The notes beneath the pieces are model-generated. The model did not search any database, was not told the DNA's origin, and saw only the letters and a program-made list of their open reading frames with translations. A stretch of 64,000 nucleotides of DNA, taken from contig MBPM02000045.1 of NCBI GenBank assembly GCA_001695595.3, positions 372,001 through 436,000 of the forward strand, read 5' to 3'. Source of the DNA: Plasmopara viticola. Lineage: Eukaryota > Oomycota > Peronosporomycetes > Peronosporales > Peronosporaceae. This document shows positions 34,300 to 46,815 of this stretch, piece by piece (within the stretch, counting starts at the first letter, position 1; each line of letters opens with the position of its first letter). The position numbers were made by a program, and so were the translations under genes.

Positions 34300-35880
34300 C
34301 ACCAAAGCGTATTGCACAATGTCGATTTTAATGACCAAGGGTACTGAACACTTGTGAACCAAACATTTTCCTGCACGTCCTATATGTGCAAGATGTTGTA
34401 TGACTCCGTCACACCTGATTGTACTTCGTAAAGTGTTCCACGCCTACGCGGGTGGATTGATTACCTCAGCCCTTGCAATGGTATTGAATTTAATCAGACA
34501 TCTACCAACAAATGTCGGCATAATGTGCACTGCTCGGATGACTTGTTATTTTCTATAAGCCTTAGAAGGCGGGCGGACTTGCAGTCATCCCTACCACCAA
34601 GTGGCCGGTACGTAGGACAGTTGTCAAGATCTATCAGCTAAATAGTGTATTAACAACAGTAGCTACGGCGTAAGCGCCTACTGTGGGATTCGAGCCAACG
34701 ATGCTAACATTTTACCGTTTGAGGAGAGGAAGAACAGAACCATTTCTTTCGTTTTTAAAGGAAAGAAATGGTCCTTAGGCAACTTTGATCACAAATGATC
34801 ACGTGTGCGTGACGTTGGCACTCTCTCACCAAAGAGGACGGTCTAAAATCGAGGCATTTACCCGTTCAAATACTTTACTAGAGGGCTTCGTGTCTTGGAA
34901 ACGTTCATTGGATTCCCGATACCATATCTGCATTCCCGATACCATATCTGCATTCCCGATACCATATCTGCAAGCAAAGTAGTCGCAAGCTTCATACATA
35001 TATTCATATATATTCATGAGCCAGAAGAAATGACAGCCTTTGAGCGCCACTTCCTGGACATAACTAAGGTTATTGTACTCATGGACGGCTTGGAGGGAAA
35101 TAGCCTCGCACGCAGCTTTTTAAAGTGCAGAAAGCAACATATATGAATCATTTTATAAAAAAAGACGCCACAAACAATCTTGCTCTTTTAAATACCGTAG
35201 AGCAATAGCCCCTCTTCCAGCAAAACTCAATGTCCTGTACAAATAGACTCAGGCCGTTCCGATTCTAACAGCAGCCGCTTCTTTAGCTGCGATAATCAAG
35301 AAGAAGGGTTAGTGTGAATAGCTGCGCCTAGAGTCAGTTGAATTTTGGTGATCACTAGGGGTGGATTGCCTACTAGAGAAGGATCAAATTTTCATAATCT
35401 GTGTAAGGTTGACACCGATTAGCCTCTAATCGTTGGACAGCTCTTGAAAAAATACAAGCAGCAAAAAATAGCTTGTTGTGTACACACGTGTACGAGCTTA
35501 TAAAATTACATCTCAAGTCTTGATAGATTGCAACCTTTTGCTGCCAATACAACATTGCGTTCAGCTAGCAAACGTTGACTGATTGTCGTAAAGGGAGTCG
35601 CAGAAGCAAATTAGTTTCGGTTCGCCTGGAAAATGGGACGCTAAAAGAGAGCTGGCTATGATTTTCAAGAGCCATAAAAGAAGAAGATCTACCTGACATG
35701 GACAAGTACGTCTTGGTCCTGGTCATGCCATAGACGAGCCTTAATTGATTTGTGGGGCAAAGTTATGGGTGTTAGCTGCCCAATTCCAAGCGACAGGGCT
35801 TAAGTGTGATTTGTTCCCGCCACTGTTGTGATTCAGTTATTTACAAAAAAAAGACTTAGGCAGTTACAAGCCCAAAGTCA
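34300..35880 (+). mobile_element. Decayed Ty3/Gypsy gag-protease, copy II, unit C
   Basis: The capsid end is at about 35025-35145 (MTAFERHFLDITKVIVLMDGLEGNSLARSFLKCRKQ). The protease start is at about 35510-35550 and the DMDKYVLVLVMP stretch at about 35696-35730. The interval 33611-34299 before it is the repeat of the unit leader that was lost in unit B. Confidence 0.65.
34911..34970 (+). repeat. 20-bp minisatellite, three copies (unit C)
   Basis: Three tandem copies of CATTCCCGATACCATATCTG; the first begins with G instead of C. This is the longest version in the window. Confidence 0.95.
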
Positions 35881-36850
35881 ATTTGGGAGGAGCTGACGTT
35901 CTCAGAAGGTAGACGTGACGACGTCTCAAAAATGTTTCAAGCGAATAATCAGTACCAATTGTAGCACTGGCTTCGAAGGCGCTTACGATATTGCTACAAA
36001 TGCAGGTAGCATAGCTCCATTGGTAGGTAACAACACGGCACCACCAACTGTGGGTCACAACGTTCTTCAAGCTGAAGGCACAGGTCCGCAACACAGAGTA
36101 GCTCATATATCGAGATCAATGACGAAGTATCTTGACAATCGTGTAGCATAGCTCCGCCAAACCAATATGGAGATGCGATTTAAAATCGATTTTTGGCTTC
36201 CACGTACGACCGTGTAATTGACAAAGAGACCTTTACCTCAGGGATAGACGACAATTCACCTGGGAGCGTGTGTGACACGATGTAAAGCACTGTCTGGGGC
36301 TTCAAGTATACGAGCCTCAAAGGTCCCAAAGCTGACGAGCTCTTGGCCGAATTAAGATACCTCATAGATAGTATCTCTTTAAATGAAAATATTTCTTGTG
36401 GATTCATATACATCCTTCGATTTGGACAAAGATGTGTTGCTTTAGCCTTGTTGGCAGCGTGCAGTGCGGCTTAAATTACATATCCTGGAAGGTCATAAGA
36501 AATTGCTTTGATTTTTTTATAATTTGAGGTCCTGAGATCCAACAATAACCTTTTACAATATAGAGAAGTGAGGAACAAGATTAACCCTAGGCAAACACTG
36601 TGTGACCAGGCAGTAGCAATTGCCATAAGAAAAATGTGGTATTACATTTTCTCTCACCGATTTTAACCCGTGATGAGGCAAAAGTAAGCCGCACGACAAT
36701 TTATGTCGTACTCTAATCGACATAAACTTTATTCAATTTTCGAAAAGGCTCCGTCTTAACGACTCAGGTGCAGAAACTACCAGGTGTAGCAACTAATTGC
36801 TTAAAGGAACCGCAAGCTCGAAAAATAGTTGATTTCGCTAAAATACATAA
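35881..36850 (+). mobile_element. Gypsy PR-RT linker and RT N-terminus, unit C
   Basis: The linker frame 35915-36151 is open (AYDIATNAGSIAPLVGNNTA, then VGHNVLQAEGTGPQH). ELLAELRYLIDSISLNE is at about 36338-36390. The RT entry is at about 36560-36640, in which several bases are deleted (ggcaaacactgtgtgaccag). Confidence 0.65.
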
Positions 36851-37940
36851 AAAAGGGCCAAGAAGGGAATGAGTATGTGGACGAAAGGTCACACATGGCA
36901 CTTAAAGTACTTGTAACTGGATATTGAGGACGGCAATCCGGTTCACACGCATATCACTATTATCGGTGAAGGATAACACGAAGTTGAAGAAAAATTTAAG
37001 TGATAAAAGTCCAAGAGATTACAAGTAATTCTTGTCTCTGTCTGATCAGCCAGGCAATCGCGGTAATGTATGCATTTTATTTGACACTTTATTTCCTAGT
37101 CACCCCACATCACGTTAGAAGACAGCACTAGCAAATGTTTTGGGGAATTCAAAGCACAATGTACAAACAAAAATTGTCGCTTTTGAGCGTAAGCTTCTTG
37201 TTCTTTTTAGCGCATATCGGTTCCGAGATCGGTTGAATGTTTGCTGCATCAAGCGTCTCATCTACCATACTTCTATATTAGATATTGACGATCGCGAGAC
37301 ATACCTAGCGCAAGACGGGGGTGCAAATGTAGGCGAGAAAGAGGGCGACAAAAAAATTATTTACTCAGATACGTACACGACGAATACAGACGAGTGCATA
37401 TATCTATATTGTAGCTGGACAGAGGATGGCAATATGTTTATGATAAGCTAATAGGTGCAGCGGTACTTTGGTGAAAGTCTAATTCAAAGAAGGACGCGTT
37501 TCCTGATAGCAAGTTTAGAAGCACATTGTATTTGCTACTACCAAATCCAAATGTACTCTCGGTGTTTAGTACGCCCAGCGGCATGATTGAATGCAACAAT
37601 GCTAATAAGCGCCCCGGCGACATTTGATTTTCTTGGGACACAGCTGCATTTCATCCTTTCGCTCGAGGGCGAAATATCCGCCCATAGTAATTTTAAAGGA
37701 ATTCATCGGCTCTGTAAGCCAATCAAGGCAAGACGAGTCACGTTTTTCAGGCAATGAACACTAAACATTACCGACAATTCGTCCATATTGCGGTAGATAT
37801 AGAAATCATCGGCTGCCACGTAACCAACCATCGGGCTCAAATAGTAGTGACAAGGGCATACCTAACTATTTCCTTAAGCACACTATTGAGTATGCGAGTA
37901 TCACAAATTCTTTCTTAATCTTATTATAAAAAATTATTGA
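36851..37940. other. Block between RT N-terminus and RNase H, unit C
   Basis: Carries the longest version of the unknown frame (37140-37451, about 103 codons; ILDIDDRETYLAQDGGANVG). The first codon is TTG and no start can be defended. The intron-like segment here starts GTAATT instead of GTAAGT. Confidence 0.3.
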
Positions 37941-38420
37941 GTGGTGTTGGTACCAAAGCAAGCACCAGTCCTGGCTTTGCCATACTTTACAAAGCCGTTA
38001 AGCGTATTTTGCCAAGTTTCTGACAATGCCATCGGTGGTGGGTCACTGCAGGCTAATAGGGAAGACCGTGCGCAAGCAAATATAGTTAATATGTGCAGCT
38101 TGGTCTTTTGAGTAGAGCTAACTCGTTCATGGCAAAAAATTACTTTTCATGATGTAAAATCGGACAAAATTTCGAGTGCATCTTCTAGTCTTCATGTCCG
38201 TTATTGTTTATTTGGGCCGCACTTACCTGTGTACAGCGATAGGATACGGTCATCTTTCTCCAAATCTTGACGAGAAAGGTTTATTCTTTAAGAAGTAATA
38301 CTTTCGCAACGAATGCATGTCAGGAAGATGCAGTGTGTTTGACACGCTTTCGCGAAGGCCAAACTATGAGTTAGTACACGTCGGCAGGATACAAAGCTCT
38401 AAGGAACAGCAAATTCGCTG
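37941..38420 (+). mobile_element. Gypsy RNase H remnant, unit C
   Basis: APVLALPYFTKPLSVFCQVSDNAIGGG is readable from about 37960. VYLGRTYLCTAIG-like and FDTLSRRPNYELVHVGRI-like parts follow at 38205-38390 in shifted frames. The catalytic Asp is lost as in A and B. Confidence 0.75.
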
Positions 38421-38529
38421 GGTATATAGAGCAAATGCCAGTTTAAAGGCTTTTATGTGATGTTTTATCGTGGGCGGAAGGTGCTAAAGTCAATTTATTA
38501 ATACCAGGACAGCGATTATAAATGCATCG

Positions 38530-39540
38530 ATATCAGAAAGCTGATGGTCCATGCATTGAGCCACATCAACAGATTTATCTCGAGTTGTTGTAGATTCGGG
38601 GGCATGTGTTGCCTTTATTAGCAACCATTTTGATCGAAAAAGGCGTTTCTTCTGGTTCTAACAACATATCGGTGGTGTTACATGGACACGTGGATGGACG
38701 AGTTTGTGAGGATTTATGGTACATGCTCGGATGTCAAATCTGAACTGTACGCACCACAAAGCCTGCTAATGCCGGCGGACTACTGGAAGTCCATAAGTGT
38801 TGTCTTTATCTTTGTTTCAGGAATAGTAATGGCAACATGGATATGCCACAGCAAGATAGTGCAACTGACACCTATTTTAGTGAAAAAAAAGCGATGATTA
38901 TAATGTTTGCGACCATGGCCTTCCAGTCAGATAAAGACTGTCGTTTTACCGACACTATTATGCAATTGCTACTGCACTCTTCTAGCATCTGGCAATCCAC
39001 AGACAGTTGGTAAGATGGAAATGGTGAACCGTGCGCTCAAAGGCTTATTGTACAATATGTGCGCTGAAATTCCGCATTTGTGGTCATATAAGCTATCTTT
39101 GGTTGAGATTGCATGGCTCACGACTGTATGGGCTTAAATTCCGTTTTAAAAACCCTTTACAGATTTGCCAGTTCTTAAAGCACGGACTTGTGGAGAATTT
39201 TTTTTTTCTAAGTCGCTTCCTTACGAAAGCGATTATGTGACTCGATAGTCGGCTTAGCATATTTAACGGAGCAAAATATGCAATTTCAATAGATCAAGAT
39301 AAACAAATGGAACTTATGCTAGGGGTAATCAAAGCCCTTTGTACTTAAGTATTGTATTTATTACTACTGGACTGATGACACATGGTTTCATCGAGCCATT
39401 TACAATTTTGGAAAAGAATGAGTCGTTTTTTACCATCTACTTAAAAACGCCGCTAACGCATCTAGCATTCACTGCGAGGCGTCTAGTGGGGTTTCAGATT
39501 GCCAAGACTCCTCGCCTCCCGTGAGCCCTGATGTTTTCCC
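38530..39540 (+). mobile_element. Gypsy integrase remnant, unit C
   Basis: Frame 38682-38897 has YGTCSDVKSELYAPQSLLMP, ADYWKSISVVFIFVSG and so on, with the Asp-to-Val change. Frame 38907-39137 holds the third catalytic segment almost intact: NPQTVGKMEMVNRALKG, then AEIPHLWSYKLSLVEIAW, which matches DGQTERVNRVLEE...WSxxLPxVEFA. The C-terminal module is 39339-39524 (FIEPFTILEKNESFF, THLAFTARRLVG). This is the clearest integrase in the window, still broken into frames. Confidence 0.8.
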
Positions 39541-40370
39541 AGCCCTTTTGAAGCGCTACCAATGCGCTTGGTCTAGATAAAATAGTGAGTTTGGGCAAAC
39601 ATACGGCGGATGATAGTTATACTATATTGGCCATAAGGATGTGGGGATGAGTAATCGGAAAGCTTCCACTTTAAGCGTCCGGTTGTGCCTGAATCTCACT
39701 ATGGAACGAAGCGACTATTCGACAAAATTAAGAGATCTCTCTCAAGGACGCACGACCGTCGATCAGACTGTTAATTTCATACATAACATGACCTTAATAA
39801 TTCATCTTTTTGTTAAGGGTCTCTGATCGCCGAAGCCGCAAACATTTGGACACGAAAGAGCCTATTTTCATCTCGAAAAAGAAGTAGGACGACTAAAAGT
39901 GACTCCCTGTGGCGCTTCTTGACCGCCAAGGCCATATATACTCCCTTGCGGAGTGTTTTGAAAGAGATACATTTATTGACATGCCAAGTTCTACAGTAAA
40001 CGGTGCGGTAATCCCTCTTCACAAAACTCATGGAAGTCAATGAATTAGCTTCAAAACATTTTCTCGAACGTCACTGCACTCACTACGAATTTCAAGCAAT
40101 TCGTGGCTTTTCTCCGATTGAACGCTTGTGTCGAGCACGAGAAGCAGGACACCAGAAGTATACATCTTCGGGCAAATTATAAGCTCGTGGCCAATGAAAA
40201 GAGTGTGACTGCCTGAAAAGCTAAGATAGGTATCGCGGATGCTTGTAGCTTTCAGCTGCGACCTTAACTTACACTCAACACGAGGTCCGCGCAACACAAA
40301 AGATCAGCTTGATAGCTCCGCAGAATCAGCGGCTCGAAAGAGCGAAGGCCCGTTTCACGTTGACTCGTTG
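39541..40370 (+). mobile_element. Retroelement 3' end with possible chromodomain, unit C
   Basis: Homologous to 24061-24940. The chromodomain-like stretch is at about 39905-40030 (LLDRQGHIYSLAECFERDTFI-like). Tentative. No LTR found. Confidence 0.35.
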
Positions 40371-43300
40371 CATCTGCGCCTAATAGAATGTCCAAGGATT
40401 ATAAAAGAATTCAGAGCGTTGAGTACTAAGGTACTAAAGCTTTACTCTCTAATTTTACTTTACGACACCTTAAACGAAGTCGATGGACGAGTGGCGAGAA
40501 ACCATTGGCAAATGTTTGATTTGCCACTCTCGTCGGTGACTGCCAGTAGACTTACTATGTGCGACTTATCATTCGCAACATTATGTATTTGTAAGCACTT
40601 CTGAACGCGGGAGCTTCATCAGCGGTCAACGGGGATCTTACGATGAGCTCGACTTGTGCCTAAGTGGCGTGAAGCCTAGAAGTTGCTGATCACCACATCT
40701 ACACATGCAAGAAAATCTCCCCGAAGTAGGACCTTATACTCGTATAAATGTCGGAATGAGGAGTTCCTCTCCACTGCAAAGATACTAAATTTGATCTTAA
40801 GGGCTGCATCGCGCGAAAACGTTATCATAACGGTCAATCTCTTTACTGAAGAGAGAAGAAGAACAATGTCTTGGCATGTAGCGCACTGCGTATTCTTCGC
40901 TTCCTTGCCGCTCGCGATCGATATCTGCCGGATTCAAGGCAGGCGCTGGTGCATCGTAACGACGAACCTCTCGGCCATTTCAGCCAATACATACACTAAG
41001 TGCTCTTAATTGAGATCATGAGGTCATTTGAAAAGATTCTAAAGCTAGTCCAATCTATCCGCGAGCTTATTGCTCGATGTGAGCCTCTAAAGCTTAAAAT
41101 TGTGATCCTTCGTGCCATAATCGATTTCTGACCCAGCTGATGGTCCTGGCTCTCGCTTATGTGCTCGCAAGGGATTGATACTAATGCTCTCGCGCTTACT
41201 CGGCCCGGTTTTTTAGCGGGAAAACTTCCAATAGAACACCAAGCGTAACTGCATCTAATTAAAAGTATTAAACATGTACGCGAAAGCGCTTTTGGCTGCA
41301 ACCTTAAGTTCTCTAATCGAACGCGGCTATATTTCTATCTTAGAGACAACTGTAACCGCATTTGTAGATAGTTGTAATAGCCTTGACCAATAACAAAATT
41401 TCACTTTTATTTTTTTTGGGTTATTTCTTCCTTTTTGGTCAAAATACTGTTGTCAATCATCTTGGCCTTAGCCATTCTATCGCGCACGTGTCTTGAGAAC
41501 GGTTTTAATTTGTCTATACTTTTTGACAGACTCTTATCGGCAAGCCGCTCGGCTACATTTTCCGAGCCACAAGGCGTTGTTGGATCGCGAATATTAGCAG
41601 GTCCAGTCACGTAGACAACAAGTTCGAGTCATTGATCAGGTTTGCTTTTCAGATCCCTTTATTAAAGCTACACACGTGTTATCTCGCCCGTACGTGCCAC
41701 GGATTACATTCAATTTGGACGAGGTCACAGTTGTAGCTCATCGACTGGGCAACGCCATATTGCATAGGCAAAAGCAATCTGTGTACTCTGTGTCGAGCAC
41801 TACCACGGACATCATGCCGAGCTCGAACAAACATTTCACTGAAGGTAAAGTTTGGGCTTGTCTAGCCTTCAATCGTACCGACAACCTTTCCAAAAGGGTA
41901 TATAGCCATGCACTATCGTCATTTACCAACGTGTCTCCTTTGGACCCTGTCCGTCGAAGACAAGACGCCCCTAGCTACTCGAAAAGCGCCATACGGTGCA
42001 TTTTTTTTATTCAGCAGATCGACGGTCTCGAAGACACACTAGTATTGACGCACCGACGTCTTACCCGTACAGATCGGAATAAGTAGAGCTCGCTCAAGAC
42101 ATAACATTAGAATTAAGCCACATATATTTTTTTTCATACGTTGCAACTTGTATTTGCATAAAGCTCGATAAACAATAATTGCTTGATACGTTGCAACTCG
42201 TCTTTACATAAAGCTTGATGAACGATGATCTGAACTTGAGAGACTGACTTTTTTTTTGCAAACGGTATGTCTTGGAGCGATCTGAGTAAGAGAAGCTTAC
42301 TTGATTTGCTTTTTACAAATTATGAGTGGGATTACCTTACCTATTGAGCAGTATTAACTAAAAATTAGCAAGGGCATACTGTCGTATAAATTTTTTTTGA
42401 ATAAAACTTTACAATGCTTAATTACTCGTACGACTCTTTTACATGCAAATGCAGTACAAATTTCGAGCAGATACAACAACAGCTTAACGAAAGGAAACTA
42501 CGGTAGTGTCGGGGTTCTTTTGGGATACACGCACATTTGGAGTGGTATATGGTATACTTGTATGCAACAAGATCAAAGCAAGAATCTGAAGTCAGCGAAT
42601 TCAATAATGCAGATCACGCTGGTCGTCTGGATTTGCCAAGATCGTGAGATTGCAAGCTTTACAGCCGAACGACTATCAATTAATTTTAAAAGCAAGATCC
42701 AAAAGAGTGTGACAAGTATTTTTTCGAACAAAAATAAGTATGCGGGGAAAAATTAACTCTTTAAAGGAATAAAAGGTTTAATTAGAGCAAAGTATCACAG
42801 AGTTGTTCATGGTGGATTTAAGCACGACCAACGTTACGCAGGTAGCTTATGTGAAGTGAGGTTTTACGCAAAGAAGGGCAGAAAATGTGTGGAACTGATC
42901 ACGGAAAATAAGGACCGTGGTTATTTGAGACTCGGTGACTCAGATAGAATCGACGCGTGATGTCCCCGTACTTGATGTCACGAAAGGAACTGAGTTTAGA
43001 CAAGAGCTGCAGCACAGTTGATGTGACCTGCAGATAGTGCTTCAATTATGAACATGCAAATGCCATCTTAAAATCTCTTTTAATAGAAAGCTCATGTTCC
43101 CATATTATTGTTCGATAAAAATAAATCTGTGTGGTAGTAAAATTAATAGTCAGCTTTGGCGCAATTGTTATAATTTAAACTAATCAAAATTACTGTAGCG
43201 GTAAGCTGAAGGCTTGTCTAGCACTAGGCGTACTAGACAGCACTATAAGTGAGGATAATTCGACAACGACAATGCTATAATTTTGTATTTTTCGAATAAT

Positions 43301-43569
43301 ATCATGACTTTGTCACCATACAGAACAAACAGAAAGAATCTTTGCCGGCACGTACACCACTCGAATCCTCATATGCTAAATCGTTAGATTTAAACTACAT
43401 ACGGTACAGGTTAAGGAAGATTTTAAATTAATAATTTAAATACCGTAAGAAAAGAATTTAAGTTTATTTCTATCAATTTTACGTCTTTCAATCAGTCAAA
43501 CACATTCGCAAGAAGAGTGCATGCGACTAAATTCTTCTCGCATTATGTCTAACTCGTGACGAACGTACA
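40371..43569. other. 3 kb block of unknown origin, unit C
   Basis: Plus-strand frames 40683-41009 (108 aa), 41676-42086 (136 aa; ITFNLDEVTVVAHRLGNAIL), 42397-42756 (119 aa) and a HDQRYAGSLCEVRFYAKKGRK frame near 42820-42960 recur in other units, so an old coding sequence is plausible. I recognise no domain. Within this block the closest relative switches from unit D to unit B at about 42.8-43.0 kb. Confidence 0.35.
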
Positions 43570-45189
43570 TTACGAATTAAAGCTAATCCCATTTTGCTCC
43601 AGCAATTTGGCAATGCTCTGCGCGCTTGAGTGCTTTTTTCTTTTTGGTGTCCTATGCACCATGTCAAGAAGTAATTCGGAATTAGGGAAGTACTTCTTCA
43701 CGACCCGCGAAATGATAACATCTGGCTCCATTTGATGATGTTCAAGGACATACCAATACCAGACATTTAAAGCCGGGTGCGCAAAAAGCTTGTCGCCAGC
43801 TTTATCCAGTCGAAGACATTAAAAAACAGCATCTTCGTCAAGGGACTCCACTTGCCAAAAATGAATTAATGTCTTTCGCACACTGAGGAGACGATCTTTC
43901 ATCTGTGGGTTTCTTGTCTTTATGACTAGCATGCTTGCTAATTGTTCGTCAGACAACTTTCTACGCATTGCCACAAGTGATTCAGCATCTGTAGCGTGAC
44001 GTCGCAATTCAAACGCAATCCACGTCAATAAAAGTGGGCTCTCCACAATGTCCTCGGCTTTCATTTCTGCTTGTTCGAACCCAAGAATGTTGAGCACATT
44101 GCTTGCCGTCATTCCTTCCTCCCTCCAGCACATAAACAGCTCTTCTAATGTTTTTGTAGCAAATTTACGCGTGCTCTCGTCTTCTTGCGCTGCCGTAATG
44201 ACGTTAGCAAGGGCTTTGTCATTATCTCTGCGTCGGGCCCACAATTTCGTTACCGTGTATTTCAGCAATTGCTCGCATTGGTTTGGCGGTAACGACCATG
44301 TAGCGTAAGAAAGCCAGATGCTGACAGCTGTAGATTCCGCGCCGGCATCTTCGTTGAGAACAGTCATCACGTATTCAAATGGGCGATATGGTCTCTCCGA
44401 GGCTACATCCCGAAACAGCGCGTTCGTTACCCCTCCAGCAACCTTGTCTTCGCGGAGATCAACATTTAAAGCTCCAAGCATTTCAGCCAAGCGAGCAACG
44501 CCAAAATTCTCCTTCAGCATTATAAATAACTCACTGTATACTACCTGCTCGCCCATTGACTTGTTCTGTGGAAGCTGACGAACAAACGAGACAAATGTCT
44601 CCAAGAGCGGGTTCTTAAATACGTTGCCCTCGCCAGTATTCAGTTTCAAGGCACGAAAGACATCAGGCTCTTTCTTGTTCGCTATCCAATCCTTCATCTG
44701 AAGGTCGTAATACTCTTTGGCTACGGCTTCCGTCTTTAGGGACGCTCGACCATCAAGTATTGATGAAGCCAGCTCATAGTCGTTAAAGTGCTTGTTCAGC
44801 TCGCGGAACATGGCCTCATAAGCCTCTGCAGAGTCTTCGTAGGCGCCAAGGACACGTCCAGCCCACGTTTGATACCGCTTACTTGCGAATAAATTCCCCT
44901 CCGCAGATTCTACCTTTAACTCCTCGAAAAATTCGTTGATCACTTTTTGTTTGTCAGAAGCGAGCCTTAAATGCAGAGTTGGCGACAATTTCTCCAACTG
45001 CAAAACAACCTTTTCGATGAACATATCCAAGACCCTTTCTTCAAAGCGGTCAAAGTGAGTATCCTCTGCTGACAAGCTCCTCATGTGACTCTGAGCCTGG
45101 CCATCCACCGCAATCATGGTCTTGGTACTTGCCACGAGTGTGAAAGCCGACAGCAACATGAAATGGCGCAAAGTTCTAGGCTTGAGCAT
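43570..45189 (-). pseudogene. RxLR-like WY/LWY-repeat effector, copy C, nonsense codon
   Basis: Full length, 1620 bp, colinear with copies A and D: signal peptide, RSLS at 37-40, FEER at 49-52, WY-type modules. Codon 457, CAA in copy A, is TAA here (43819-43821). The frame therefore stops after 456 aa, just before the last module entry (W477). No other stop follows down to the normal stop at 43570, so the lesion is a single substitution and a truncated protein lacking the last module could be made. The copy is a mosaic: A-like up to about residue 340 and again at 431-456, and B/D-like at about 395-430 and after residue 457. The same frame extends upstream to 45288, but the promoter element argues for Met at 45189. 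Confidence 0.85.
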
Positions 45190-45203
45190 CGCGTTAAAAA
45201 GAA

Positions 45204-45217
45204 TTATTGGACAATGA
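45204..45217 (-). promoter_or_regulatory. Oomycete Inr-FPR transcription-start element, effector C
   Basis: TCATT-GTC-CAATAA on the minus strand, 15 bp upstream of the ATG at 45189, unchanged although the gene is broken. Confidence 0.7.
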
Positions 45218-45655
45218 CAAGTTGCGGAGGGCCTTCGAATCACTATCGAGCTATACGGAGCAAAAGACAAGTCAAGATTATGAGCCATTAAAGCCCGAGA
45301 TTAATTGTCTGATATATTTGTGTACAGTATGACTTATTCAAGTAGCACAATCCTCTGAGGAATGAGAGTTCCGTGCAAGCATTGCTTAAGCACTCAAAAC
45401 CAGTAAAAGACACAGGAAGTAACATGATGATGCCCTAATGAATAAGTTTCTGTTTTGAAGGAAGGGCGAGTATGTGTGATGACGAGCACTTTTGGTATTA
45501 CAATAAAGATTGAGGGCGTACTCTCTGATACTGTGCTGTATGCAACAATAAGCTGCTGCGTGATCAGATGGTATCCATCCAGAGCATCTTGAACAATCTA
45601 CTTGTGTACCCTTCTGCAATTTTAATCCACAAATCTGAGATGCATACAGTCTTGG

Positions 45656-45868
45656 ATGCGTACCGTAAGCATACACTTTCCTTACATTATGGAGTGTCTT
45701 GCAGGCATCATCGGATCACACGGTCTTAATCACAACAAAGCAGTGCCAATGTTTACTACATTTGTAACCCCATCTAACAGTCCTCGGGAGTGGAAGGGCA
45801 AAGTCGTCAGACTTCTCTTTTGCTCTCTTTTGCTGCTGACAAACCCTAATATTACAATGAAAGATTAA
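45656..45868 (+). other. Conserved 70-codon open frame divergent from effector C
   Basis: Same length and frame as 15693-15905, with several amino-acid changes (SHGLNHNKAVPMFTTF, LFCSLLLL). Unknown. Confidence 0.2.
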
Positions 45869-46815
45869 AAATCAGAGGGCTTGTCAGTAGAGAAATTACA
45901 TATTGAGTTATCAATGCAGAAAAATCGGCAACAGTTGGTGCAAACTGAAGTTGCCAAGGCAAGTACGGGAGCGAGCTAAGCGGCGAATTCCTCGGCGTGC
46001 TGAGCATTGTGCAATTAGAATTGCTATGCGCATGTTGTGAACGAAGCGAACAGTGATGGCGCCGACCCGGCGCGACTACTGACAAATCAGCTCACAGCTG
46101 GCATGCAGTGCACCGTGCTGTGTATTAATTAGCTTTGCTAGCTCACAACGAAATTTAAGTGACGCTGCTTTATCGACAGTCTCAAGAAGTGCCTTCATCG
46201 CTATTGGTTAGGAGTTATTTTGACTGTGCTGACTATCAGAAGATTTAAAAGATACATGTCCATTTTGAAACTTCCTCGCATCGCGGCTTTTACTTTACAT
46301 ATTTTCGCCCGGTAACAGCAACGCCCCTTGCATGAGGCATACTCAGCCACTTTGCTGTGGTGTTAAACCAGAAACGAACATATCACGTCGGTCGCGCAGG
46401 TCAAATATAATATTGCAAGCATTAACCACCGAATGTTATCTAATCCTCTGTCGCAAATGATTGCACACCGTGATTTTTTTTTAAAAAAGTTGTTTCGCTA
46501 CTTCGCGGCAACACGTCGCGTAGCCTCCTTGATGCGGCTACCACCTTTATCGCACCGCATTCTCGATAAAGGACCGCGAGCATGCTATAGCACGGGACAG
46601 AAATATCTTGAAAAGCTTGATTCTGTAAGACATAAAGCTAAGAATTTTGACACGCTACTAAGGTGCTTAAAAATTTTTAAAAGTGATAAAGTTCCTCCAT
46701 AAATTGCGGTAGCAAATCCAGTCGCTTATCATCGGGACCACAAAACAACATTTTTGTCAAATATACCAATTTTTAACCAAATTTTGACCAAGGCTAGTGA
46801 GCAAAGGTTTACCTA
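45869..46815. other. Unassigned leader of unit D
   Basis: No gene. Homologous to the leaders of B and C. A frame at 46433-46702 has no recognisable similarity. Confidence 0.45.

Larger units (their letters stand above)
30580..45697. repeat. Tandem unit C (about 15.1 kb)
   Basis: Third unit. It carries the tRNA-derived SINE at 32651-32970, shared with unit D, and three minisatellite copies. Both retroposon sites of unit B are empty here, as is the unit D retroposon site (gcaagatccaaaagagtg at about 42691). The effector is stopped by a nonsense codon. Confidence 0.95.

Noticed and set aside
34911..34970. Possible CRISPR-like direct repeats
   Set aside because: The copies are contiguous without spacers, so this is a minisatellite; the DNA is eukaryotic.
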